Program-made: the position numbers and the translations under genes
In this document: positions 27,411-35,297 of the stretch, piece by piece
How the letters are laid out: every line of letters starts with the position of its first letter
How positions within the stretch are numbered: position 1 is the stretch's first letter
The notes under the pieces: generated by a model
Told to the model about the DNA's origin: nothing
Database searches by the model: none
Seen by the model: the letters and a program-made list of their open reading frames with translations, nothing else
NCBI GenBank assembly: GCA_009392195.1
Contig: VFGY01000037.1
Span: 186,001 to 250,000, forward strand
Source: SAR202 cluster bacterium
GTDB taxonomy: Bacteria > Chloroflexota > Dehalococcoidia > Lucifugimonadales > OSU-TB39
Direction: 5' to 3'
DNA length: 64,000 bases

Positions 27411-28592
27411 CTATGCAAGTAGAGGCTGCGGCCTTGTCAAGATCTGTTGTAATCTCCTGAGAAAGGATGCCGCAGCAGCTCCATCAATCACCTGATGGTC
27501 TACAGTAAGACTCAAGGTCATCATTTCTCTAATAACTATCTTGCCTTTCTTAACTACTGGTTTTTCAACAGACCTGCCTACGCCTAATATAGCACTTTGG
27601 CCTGCATTTAATATCGGCGTGAATCCATCGACCGAACCCAGTACGCTTATTGTAAACGTGCCCCCGCTAATTTCCTCAGTGGTTAATTTTCCTTCTCTTG
27701 CTTTTTCAGCTAACAGGTCACTTTCTTTAATTATTTCCTGTATATTTTTGGCTCCCGCATTGTTTATCACAGGAACAATCAATCCACCTTTTATAGCCAC
27801 TGCAAATCCAATATTTATATTGTCATAGTAACCAATTTTCCCGTCTGACAAAACAGTATTAAATTCAGGATGTCTTTTCAAAGATTCTGCGCATGCTTTA
27901 GTCAATATATGCCCCATAGTGATAGGGGTGTTTTTTTCTTTAGAAAAAGATTTTCTCTCTTGCTGAACATCAGTCACATCAGTTTCTAAGAAAAAACTCA
28001 GCTGCGCAGTAGATGAAAGGCTGTTTTTCATGTGGGAGGCTATACTTTTACGCATTCCCGCCAATTCCTCTATTCTGTCTGCATTTTGTAAAACAGACAA
28101 CCCTCTATCACCCTGGCTACTCGCAGAAGAGGACGCCTTTTGAACATCTGCTTCTGTTATTCTGCCTCCTGGACCAGTCGCTTCCACCTGTGCTAAATCA
28201 ATGCCTAACTTGTTAGCAAGGCGTCTTGCACCGGGAGTGGACCTGACGGGTTTTTCAACCCCGTCTTCTTTAGTGTTTGGGGACTTGTTCTTTCCTATCA
28301 ATTTGGGCTTTAAGCCAGAGCTACCAGAACCTTGTTCTTCCACAGGCACGCTTTCTCCTTCAGCCAAGATGTATCCAATCACTCCATCTACCTCAACCAT
28401 TTGCCCAATCTCTACTACCGGATGAAAAACTCCTGCGGTCGTCGCTTCCAAATCGTAGTTAATTTTTTCTGTCTCAATTTGGGCAATAACTTCACCCTGG
28501 GAAACGGCGTCCCCTTTATTCTTGAGGAATTTCGATATTGCCCCCTCAGACATAACCATTCCTAACTTTGGCATTACAATCTTTTCTGACAT
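27411..28592 (-). CDS. 2-oxoacid/acetoin dehydrogenase E2 (dihydrolipoamide acyltransferase)
   Basis: 393 residues in three parts. A lipoyl domain (1-75) carries attachment Lys43 in IETEKINYDLEA. A peripheral subunit-binding domain lies near 120-155 (RRLANKLGI, then GPGGRITEADV). The catalytic acyltransferase core (about 175-393) has the VDHQVIDG active-site motif near the end. It moves the acyl group from E1-bound TPP via lipoate to CoA. The ATG has AGGAG upstream. It is last of the E1alpha-E1beta-E2 set; no E3 (lipoamide dehydrogenase) follows, so E3 must be supplied from elsewhere. Confidence 0.93.
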   Translation of the reverse strand: MSEKIVMPKLGMVMSEGAISKFLKNKGDAVSQGEVIAQIETEKINYDLEATTAGVFHPVVEIGQMVEVDGVIGYILAEGESVPVEEQGSGSSGLKPKLIGKNKSPNTKEDGVEKPVRSTPGARRLANKLGIDLAQVEATGPGGRITEADVQKASSSASSQGDRGLSVLQNADRIEELAGMRKSIASHMKNSLSSTAQLSFFLETDVTDVQQERKSFSKEKNTPITMGHILTKACAESLKRHPEFNTVLSDGKIGYYDNINIGFAVAIKGGLIVPVINNAGAKNIQEIIKESDLLAEKAREGKLTTEEISGGTFTISVLGSVDGFTPILNAGQSAILGVGRSVEKPVVKKGKIVIREMMTLSLTVDHQVIDGAAAASFLRRLQQILTRPQPLLA

Positions 28593-28617
28593 TAAATCAC
28601 TCCTGTCACCTATAACT

Positions 28618-29679
28618 CTATTCTAATAAAGATGCCGCCGCAGAAATAACCCGTTCTTTTGTAGGCAGAAAAGCCATTTCTAATGGCAGGCTATATGGAA
28701 CCGAAGCATGAGGAGAAGTCACCCTTACCGGGGGAGCATCCAAATAATCAAATGCCTGTTCCGATACTAGTGCGGAAATGTCAGTAGCGACGCTACACCG
28801 AGGATAATCTTCATCTACTATCACTACTTTCTTTGTTTTAGTAACCGAATTCAAAATCGTTTCTTCATCAAGTGGCGATATTGACAATAAATCAATAACC
28901 TCTACAGAATATCCGGCATTTTCCAACTCTTCCAATGCCTGTACACAAAGCAAAGTCGTATACCCTAATCCAATTAAAGTTATATCCGTACCCTCTTTAA
29001 CAATACTTGCTTTCCCTATTGGAATTTCGTAAATATCTTCGGGCACATGTACTCCATAAGAAAGACCTTGGTTAACTTCTGCGGTTGTTCCTCTTCCCAT
29101 TAGCATTTTGTGATTAAAAACAATTACAGGATCTGGGTCTCTTATAGCAGCAACATGCAATCCTTTAGCAGTATATGGATCTGAGGGAATAACGCATTTT
29201 AAACCCGGGAAGTGAGCAAACGTTGAATACAACGATTCTGAATGTTGAGCTGCAGCATTAGTCCCGGCTCCAATACTAGTCATAATAGTTAATGGCATCG
29301 GCAATTTCCCGCCAAACATATAATGCATCTTAGCTGCATTATTAAATATTTGGTCACCACACACCCCAATAAATCCTACAAACATCAAGTCGACTACCGG
29401 CCTTAACCCCGTAGCCGCTGCCCCTACTCCTGCACCCATAAACCCTGCTTCAGAAATTGGAGTATCTCTTATTCTTTCTGGTCCAAATTTTTTAATTAGC
29501 CCTTTAGTCAGTCTAAAAGGACCACCCCAAGCATCTTCTTTATCATCTCTACCCGCTCCACCAGCTATATCCTCTCCCATAATAAATACAGTGCCATCCC
29601 TTTCCATTTCTTGCGACAGGCCTTCGTTTACCGCTTGAACAAAAGTTATTGACCTAGTTTCTTTTTGTGTTTGAACCAT
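28618..29679 (-). CDS. Acetoin/2-oxoacid dehydrogenase E1, beta subunit
   Basis: 353 residues, transketolase-like beta chain of the TPP-dependent E1. GEDIAGGAGRDDKEDAWGG near residue 36 and PISEAGFMGAGVGAAATGL near 80 resemble AcoB-type chains more than classical pyruvate dehydrogenase, so acetoin is a possible substrate, though 2-oxoacids are equally open. The ATG follows GAGAGGAAAAT. The gene lies between E1alpha (54 bases upstream) and E2 (25 bases downstream). Confidence 0.92.
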   Translation of the reverse strand: MVQTQKETRSITFVQAVNEGLSQEMERDGTVFIMGEDIAGGAGRDDKEDAWGGPFRLTKGLIKKFGPERIRDTPISEAGFMGAGVGAAATGLRPVVDLMFVGFIGVCGDQIFNNAAKMHYMFGGKLPMPLTIMTSIGAGTNAAAQHSESLYSTFAHFPGLKCVIPSDPYTAKGLHVAAIRDPDPVIVFNHKMLMGRGTTAEVNQGLSYGVHVPEDIYEIPIGKASIVKEGTDITLIGLGYTTLLCVQALEELENAGYSVEVIDLLSISPLDEETILNSVTKTKKVVIVDEDYPRCSVATDISALVSEQAFDYLDAPPVRVTSPHASVPYSLPLEMAFLPTKERVISAAASLLE

Positions 29680-29733
29680 ATTTTCCTCTCTTAATCCTGA
29701 ATTAATGAAGTAAGTTGCGTTATACCTTTGTTT

Positions 29734-30765
29734 TTAGCTGTTCAATACTTCGTCAACAATTCCGGTTTCAACAAGCTTTTGCTGAGGATAAGAAGTATAT
29801 ACATCTGAATAAAGCTCTCCTATTTCTGGAAAAGGGCTTTGATTTGCAAACTGAGAAGCCGCTTCGATTTCATTTTCAGCAGATTTTTCAATCTCCGCCA
29901 ACTCTTTCTCAGTAGCAAGTTCTTGATCTAATAGATGTTCTCTAAGTCTTTTAATACAATCTCGCTCCCGATAATATTCCTCTTCTTCCGAATATCTATA
30001 TTGACTTGTATCGTCCGCTCCAAAATGCCCTTCGTATCTGTAAGTCATCGCCTCAATCAATGTTGGACCATCTCCAGACCGAGCTCTATCTACAGCTTGA
30101 GAGCTAACCTCCCACATTTCCACTACAGATTGACCATCAACGGTTATTCCTGGCATATCGTAACCGGATGCTCTATCTGCAACAGAACCTCCTGCAACAG
30201 AGTATTCAAAAGGAGTAGATTCGGCATATCTGTTATTTTCGCAAACAAAAATCACTGGCAACTTCCATATACTTGCCAAATTCATTGCCTCATGTAGTGC
30301 GCCTTGGTTAGATGCCCCATCTCCAAAAAAAACAACGCTGACGTTGTCAGTATTTCTCATTTTGGCACTTAACGCAGCTCCGGTAGCAACTGGTATATTA
30401 GACCCCACAACCCCGTTAGCACCGAGCATACCCTTAGTAATATCTGCAATGTGCATGGTTCCGCCCTTTCCTTTATTGGTACCCGTTGATTTACCCAATA
30501 ATTCAGCCATCATCTCGTTAACATCCACACCCCTCGCTATACAATGGTGATGACTACGATGTGTGCCTAAAACATAGTCTCCGTCTTTCAGGTGGGCACA
30601 AATGCCTGTAGGGACAGCTTCTTGGCCTACGGAAGAATGCATTCCTCTCAGTTTTCCAGAGTCTGCTTCCCGCTTACACTGCTCTTCAAACCTACGAATC
30701 AAAACCATGGTTTTGAACATCCGTTTTAAAGTCGCTTGGTCTAGTTTCTGTTTTGCTGTAGCCAC
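29734..30765 (-). CDS. Acetoin/2-oxoacid dehydrogenase E1, alpha subunit
   Basis: TPP-binding alpha chain. The cofactor motif starts GDGASNQGALHEAMNLAS and ends FVCENN about 27 residues later. HRSHHHCIARG near residue 75 holds the active-site His. I chose GTG 30765 as start because GGAGG lies 5 bases upstream; a TTG at 30777 would add 4 residues but overlaps that ribosome site. Acid-rich C-terminal helix (TEKELAEIEKSAENEIEAAS). First gene of the operon, preceded by an extended -10 promoter. Confidence 0.92.
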   Translation of the reverse strand: MATAKQKLDQATLKRMFKTMVLIRRFEEQCKREADSGKLRGMHSSVGQEAVPTGICAHLKDGDYVLGTHRSHHHCIARGVDVNEMMAELLGKSTGTNKGKGGTMHIADITKGMLGANGVVGSNIPVATGAALSAKMRNTDNVSVVFFGDGASNQGALHEAMNLASIWKLPVIFVCENNRYAESTPFEYSVAGGSVADRASGYDMPGITVDGQSVVEMWEVSSQAVDRARSGDGPTLIEAMTYRYEGHFGADDTSQYRYSEEEEYYRERDCIKRLREHLLDQELATEKELAEIEKSAENEIEAASQFANQSPFPEIGELYSDVYTSYPQQKLVETGIVDEVLNS

Positions 30766-30823
30766 GATTTCCTCCAACCAACGTTGATTTTTAGCCCTTC
30801 TACCTATAGTTTATAAAAAAGAG

Positions 30824-30832
30824 ATTATAGCA
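30824..30832 (-). promoter_or_regulatory. Extended -10 promoter of the E1alpha-E1beta-E2 operon
   Basis: The minus strand reads TGCTATAAT, a perfect extended -10, about 60 bases before the GTG of E1alpha. It lies just past the terminator of the preceding NHL gene, so the operon is a separate transcription unit. No good -35 at the expected distance. Confidence 0.5.
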
Positions 30833-30857
30833 TAATACATTTCTTTTTCTATTTCCG

Positions 30858-30901
30858 AAAAAGTCTTTTGGACTTTAGGGTTGTTTTGAAAAACAACCCT
30901 A
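30858..30901 (-). terminator. Two tandem hairpins ending the HpcH-NHL unit
   Basis: The first hairpin (30877-30900) has an 11-bp stem AGGGTTGTTTT pairing with AAAACAACCCT and overlaps the NHL stop codon. A second, AAAGTC pairing with GACTTT over a 5-base loop (30860-30876), runs straight into five Ts on the minus strand. This is a convincing intrinsic terminator arrangement. Confidence 0.75.
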
Positions 30902-31849
30902 ACCAGCAATTTTAGTAAGTTTTTGCATTGACCTAAGATAAGGTGGCGGTTCGACACCCCTTTCCGCGTATTCACTCACAGAAACTTCTGCTACATAAAT
31001 ATTTTTGTTGGAATCAATAGCCATGCCGTGTGGGGCATAAAATCTTCCTGCCTCAGTTCCCGCAGGCTCTTCACTTAGTCTCGCCTTAACCTGTCCCGAC
31101 TTATCAAATATAGTTACTCTGGGACCAAGATGTCTTCCTATTTCATTAGATGCTTGGCCAGCAAAATACTCCCCAACATACACTAACCCGCCTTCTTGTT
31201 TATCAACACAAACAGCTGCAGCTCTAGACAGATTAACCCATTGGGTTTCAAATTTACCCTTGTCATTAAATATCTGTATCCGCCTATTTTCCCTATCAGC
31301 AACATAAACATACCCTTCGTTATCTATATCTATATTGTGCACTATGTTGAAACTTCCAGGATCAGTTCCAGAATCTCCCCACGACTCAATAAATTCTCCA
31401 TCTGCCGAATATTTGTGTACGTTTGCATTACTATATCCATCTGCCACGTATAAATCTCCACTTCTGCCGTCTATGGCGACATGGCACGGGCGACAAAATG
31501 GCTTACCGCTCATCGGCTTGCTTTCCGATCCGATTTTCATTAATAGCTTGCCATCAGGGGTGAATTTTTTTATCGTATTGTCTGATACGTCTGCACAATA
31601 GACAGAATCATCAGGACCTATAGCTATTCCGTGAGGATTGCCAAAGGCTCCCTCTCCCCAAGAATCCAAAAACTTACCATCGCTGTCAAAAATTATTATA
31701 GGATGCCCCCCCCTGTTAAAAACATAGACTTCGTCCTTGGAATTAACAGCTACAGCAGTAGCCTCTCTATACGTCCAACCCTCAGGTAGTTCACCCCAAT
31801 CATTACCGTCAACTTCATATCTAAACCCTTCTGTTCCTAATATGGTCAT
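30899..31849 (-). CDS. NHL-repeat beta-propeller protein
   Basis: 316 residues made of about six NHL-type units such as GNPHGIAIGPDDSVYCADV and NIDIDNEGYVYVADRENRR, each ending in a D-rich strand. This is a single six-bladed propeller. No signal peptide, so it appears cytoplasmic, unlike many extracellular NHL proteins. Perfect ribosome site AGGAGG before the ATG. An HpcH-type aldolase lies 13 bases upstream and the two are one transcription unit ended by tandem hairpins. Substrate and enzymatic activity, if any, are unknown; relatives are often annotated as peptidyl-alpha-hydroxyglycine lyase-like, which I do not claim. Confidence 0.85.
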   Translation of the reverse strand: MTILGTEGFRYEVDGNDWGELPEGWTYREATAVAVNSKDEVYVFNRGGHPIIIFDSDGKFLDSWGEGAFGNPHGIAIGPDDSVYCADVSDNTIKKFTPDGKLLMKIGSESKPMSGKPFCRPCHVAIDGRSGDLYVADGYSNANVHKYSADGEFIESWGDSGTDPGSFNIVHNIDIDNEGYVYVADRENRRIQIFNDKGKFETQWVNLSRAAAVCVDKQEGGLVYVGEYFAGQASNEIGRHLGPRVTIFDKSGQVKARLSEEPAGTEAGRFYAPHGMAIDSNKNIYVAEVSVSEYAERGVEPPPYLRSMQKLTKIAG

Positions 31850-31862
31850 GCTTCCTCCTGTT

Positions 31863-32585
31863 TTAAGGTCTTTCTAAAAAGACCGTTACTCCCATATCAA
31901 TATATTTTTGTCTTGTTTCCTTAGTGTAATTTCTAAAGCACACCTTTGTGCCTGTGTCTGCAAGCTTATCTACAACCTCTTGAACACACGCATCAACACT
32001 TTGGAGCCTATAGCTGGGATTTGATTCTAGGTTGAACGTCAAATCTGCTGGCCCAAAAGATAAGCAGTCTACTCCTGGCATGGCAAACGCTTTTGCTTTT
32101 TCTATTGCATGTATTGATTCTATCTGCAACCACAACACGCCATATTGATTCCACCATTCTGCATACTTTAATCTGTCCGAATTGCCATCAAGTCCATATC
32201 TATAGGTGCCTCCCCAGCTCCTAAGCCCTACTTTTGGGTAGTAGAAATTTTTTATAGATTCTTCCGCAGTTTCAACTAATTCAACTTGCGGCACCTCTAT
32301 TCCTTGAGGCCCTAAGTCCAACATATTGCCAATCAAATATGAGTGCTTAGTATGTTTAATCCTAAACTGAACATGCGTGTTTAAATCGGATGCCATGTTG
32401 CAAAATTCTACTATTTTTTCTTCATTAAAAGGAGCATGTTGACTATCTATAGACAAATAATCATATTCTCCTGTTTCCACAATCCTTTTTAGTTCATCTC
32501 TGCTTATATATGCCGAGGTTACCGCACCAACACATATATCCCCTTTATTTATCTTGTCTTTCAAAAAAAGCGCTTTTTCGTTCAT
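31863..32585 (-). CDS. HpcH/HpaI family aldolase
   Basis: Class II metal-dependent aldolase fold cleaving or forming 2-oxo-4-hydroxyacids. About 240 residues. The Mg-binding acidic pair is in LQIESIHAIEKA and LSFGPADLTFNLES; the pyruvate-loop region is YLSIDSQHAPFNEE (family usually has D-x-E-H here, so Gln-His is slightly off). I take ATG 32585; a GTG three codons earlier (32594) is possible. Substrate unassigned. It probably forms one unit with the NHL protein. Confidence 0.85.
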   Translation of the reverse strand: MNEKALFLKDKINKGDICVGAVTSAYISRDELKRIVETGEYDYLSIDSQHAPFNEEKIVEFCNMASDLNTHVQFRIKHTKHSYLIGNMLDLGPQGIEVPQVELVETAEESIKNFYYPKVGLRSWGGTYRYGLDGNSDRLKYAEWWNQYGVLWLQIESIHAIEKAKAFAMPGVDCLSFGPADLTFNLESNPSYRLQSVDACVQEVVDKLADTGTKVCFRNYTKETRQKYIDMGVTVFLERP

Positions 32586-32686
32586 GATTCTCACTTGATA
32601 AAACTTGGTCGTTTAAGACTAACACAATTAAATGTGTTTTCTCTATATATCCAAATAATTGCCTACAAGACCCTTTAACATTCACA

Positions 32687-32716
32687 TTGACCTCTAAACT
32701 TCATGTTAAATATAAT
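32687..32716 (+). promoter_or_regulatory. Strong sigma-70-like promoter of sbcC, leaderless
   Basis: TTGACC at 32687-32692 and a perfect TATAAT at 32711-32716, 18 bases apart. The expected transcription start (about 7 bases after the -10) falls within 2-4 bases of the sbcC ATG at 32726, and there is no Shine-Dalgarno, so the mRNA should be leaderless or nearly so. Confidence 0.65.
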
Positions 32717-32725
32717 TGACCACAC

Positions 32726-35275
32726 ATGATTCCTTTGAAATTAAATATAAATAATTTTCTCTGTTATGGAGAAAATGTTCCAACGCTTGATTTTCAAGGA
32801 ATACAACTTGCTTGCTTGTGTGGCCAAAATGGCCACGGTAAAACAGCAATCCTTGAAGCAATAACTTGGTGTTTGTGGGGAAAGGGAAGAGCCCAGACAC
32901 AGCAAGAATTTGTTCGGATTGGCCAAAAAACTGCTTCGGTTGAATTAGAATTTGAATGTCGCGGAAACACATATAAAGTCTCAAGAATTTTTTCTAGGCC
33001 TCGCGGTACAGGCACAGGTAAAACAAGCCTAGAAATCCGCGTCGGCTCGATTCCTCTTACAGGCAATACTATCGTTGACACCCAAAAGGAAATTGATCTC
33101 TTGTTGAACATGGATTACCGGACATTTATCAACACTTCTTATTTGAAACAGGGAGAAGCAGATATTTTTGCAACCAGCAAGCCTAATGAGCGAAAACAAA
33201 TATTAGCTAACATTTTGTCGCTATCTTCATATGACCTTTACGAAACTGATTCTAAAAAGTTAAGCGCAGGATTTAGTCGTTCTGCTGAGGAAAACAGTGC
33301 AAAAATTGCGTTCAAGGCCCAAGAGGTTGAATCATTCGGCAATATGTCAATCGCTTTGGAAAGTATTGAATCCCGCCTTTCCGAACTAGACAAGAAGATT
33401 GAAAGAGAGAGTGACGGTTTTAGCAAGATATCGCAGGTGGACTCTTTAGATTTATTAATTGATTCTAATGAAAAACAGGTACAAGTCCTCCATACGAGAC
33501 TCGCCGAGCAAAAACAAATAATCGACTCAAACCAAGATGTGATTTCCCGCAAGAACGAAATTGAAGAAGGGTTTAGCAAACTCGAATCTCTAAAAACAGA
33601 ACTTGGCGAGTCAATTCAAAAGGATGCACTGCATCGCAGCTTACAAGAGCGCCGCTTATCTCTTGAAAAGACCATTACTGCCGCCGAATCAAAATGTTCA
33701 GCAGAATTATCTAGCGTCAAGAAAAACATCCATGACTATTTAGAACCGAAAGCGAAGCTTCTTGCAAAAATCACAGAAGATATTCAAAACGAATCCCAAG
33801 ATTTATCCAGCTTAGAATCAAACCAAAAAACCACCCTCAAAAAGCTAGTTGATGAAAAAAATGACATCGATAAACAAATAGAAAAATTAGTTGATGAAAA
33901 TACCAGGCTTCGCTCACAACACCAAGATATTAGAAGCAAATTCAAAATGCTTGAATCTAAGAAGCCGATATGTCCTCTTTGCGAACAATCTCTTTCTCAT
34001 GGTGCCCATAGTAATTTAAGAACTGGTTATGAAGATGAAGGAAGGTCTTTAAATACAAAACACAAAGGAAACGAGAGTAATATAAAGATTTTTGAAAAGG
34101 AAAGGGATTCGGTCGAAAAATTAATCGAAAAAATTAAAATTTCCCAAGCATCAGAGCTAAAAGAAAGGCAAAACACACTATCAATGCTAAATGCCGAAAA
34201 GCAATCCGCCATAGAAGCCCAACACCAAATGACCAAAGCAGCCAAGAGGGCGCAAGAATTACAAACTTTATTGGAAACCAAAGCTTATTCTTCTACTGAG
34301 TTTTCTAGTCTTAAATCAGTTGAGTTAGAAATTGAAAGGCTAAGTTTTGACCCGTTAAGAATACAGTCTTTAAATGCCGAAATAGAAAAGAACTCCCATT
34401 TTGAATTGGAACATGGACAATTAAAATTATCTATAGAATCTCTCCCAAAAGTAATTTCTTCTTACAATGAAGTAAAAACACAAGCAGAACAAATAGATAA
34501 CGAAACCAACTTAAAGAAACAAGAAAGGTTTTCCTTGGAGAAAAAATTGTCGGAATTGTACCAAGAACCCCTAGATGAAATAAATAGCCTTTCCATACAA
34601 AGTCGCTTATACGAAATAAGAAGCCAAAGAGAAAATGCGTTTGCGGAAACAAAAGTGGCCCGAGAACAAATTCAAAGGCAAGAACAACTATCAGGCGATA
34701 TAACCGTTTTAAAAAATGAAACAGCAGGTTTCCTTGAAAATAAAATCATTTATGACGAATTATCTGCTGCTTTTGGCAAAAACGGTGTCCAAGCATTACT
34801 TATTGAGAATGCTCTACCTCAATTGCAAAATGACGCAGATCGTTTTTTGAAAAAATTAACTGACGGCAAACTATCTATCAAATTCCAACTGTTGCAAGGT
34901 AAAAGGGGTGCTAGCTGGAAGCTAGGAATACCTTCAGAAGATTTGGAGATTCTAATTTCTGATGAAACCGGTACCCGCAGCTACGAAACATTTAGCGGCG
35001 GAGAGTCTTTTCGGATAAATTTTGCTGTACGGATAGCACTATCTCAATTGCTTGCGAATCTATCCGGGGTTGGAAGAACAATCTTGTTTATAGACGAAGG
35101 TTTCGGTTCCCAAGACAAAATTGGTCAAGAGCTATTGGTTGAAGTTCTTCAGGCAATAAAATCTGATTTCGATAAAATTTTAGTCGTTACCCACATAGAA
35201 GACATTAAAGAAGCATTTCCAACTAAAATCGAAGTTGAAAAAACAGAATCTGGTTCAAGGTTTAGTATAATTTAA
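32726..35275 (+). CDS. sbcC: Exonuclease subunit SbcC / Rad50-like ATPase
   Basis: SMC-like ATPase of the SbcCD (Mre11-Rad50) nuclease, which opens hairpins and processes DNA ends. 849 residues. Walker A GQNGHGKT (33-40) is at the N-terminus. Two long Lys/Glu-rich coiled-coil arms (about 170-410 and 430-690) flank the zinc hook CPLC (Cys416, Cys419). The C-terminal part has the ABC signature FSGGESFRINFAVRIAL and Walker B LFIDEGFGSQD. The SbcD/Mre11 nuclease subunit is not adjacent. Starts at ATG directly behind its promoter. Confidence 0.94.
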   Translation: MIPLKLNINNFLCYGENVPTLDFQGIQLACLCGQNGHGKTAILEAITWCLWGKGRAQTQQEFVRIGQKTASVELEFECRGNTYKVSRIFSRPRGTGTGKTSLEIRVGSIPLTGNTIVDTQKEIDLLLNMDYRTFINTSYLKQGEADIFATSKPNERKQILANILSLSSYDLYETDSKKLSAGFSRSAEENSAKIAFKAQEVESFGNMSIALESIESRLSELDKKIERESDGFSKISQVDSLDLLIDSNEKQVQVLHTRLAEQKQIIDSNQDVISRKNEIEEGFSKLESLKTELGESIQKDALHRSLQERRLSLEKTITAAESKCSAELSSVKKNIHDYLEPKAKLLAKITEDIQNESQDLSSLESNQKTTLKKLVDEKNDIDKQIEKLVDENTRLRSQHQDIRSKFKMLESKKPICPLCEQSLSHGAHSNLRTGYEDEGRSLNTKHKGNESNIKIFEKERDSVEKLIEKIKISQASELKERQNTLSMLNAEKQSAIEAQHQMTKAAKRAQELQTLLETKAYSSTEFSSLKSVELEIERLSFDPLRIQSLNAEIEKNSHFELEHGQLKLSIESLPKVISSYNEVKTQAEQIDNETNLKKQERFSLEKKLSELYQEPLDEINSLSIQSRLYEIRSQRENAFAETKVAREQIQRQEQLSGDITVLKNETAGFLENKIIYDELSAAFGKNGVQALLIENALPQLQNDADRFLKKLTDGKLSIKFQLLQGKRGASWKLGIPSEDLEILISDETGTRSYETFSGGESFRINFAVRIALSQLLANLSGVGRTILFIDEGFGSQDKIGQELLVEVLQAIKSDFDKILVVTHIEDIKEAFPTKIEVEKTESGSRFSII

Positions 35276-35297
35276 TCACACTTATTGCCTTCAGTTT

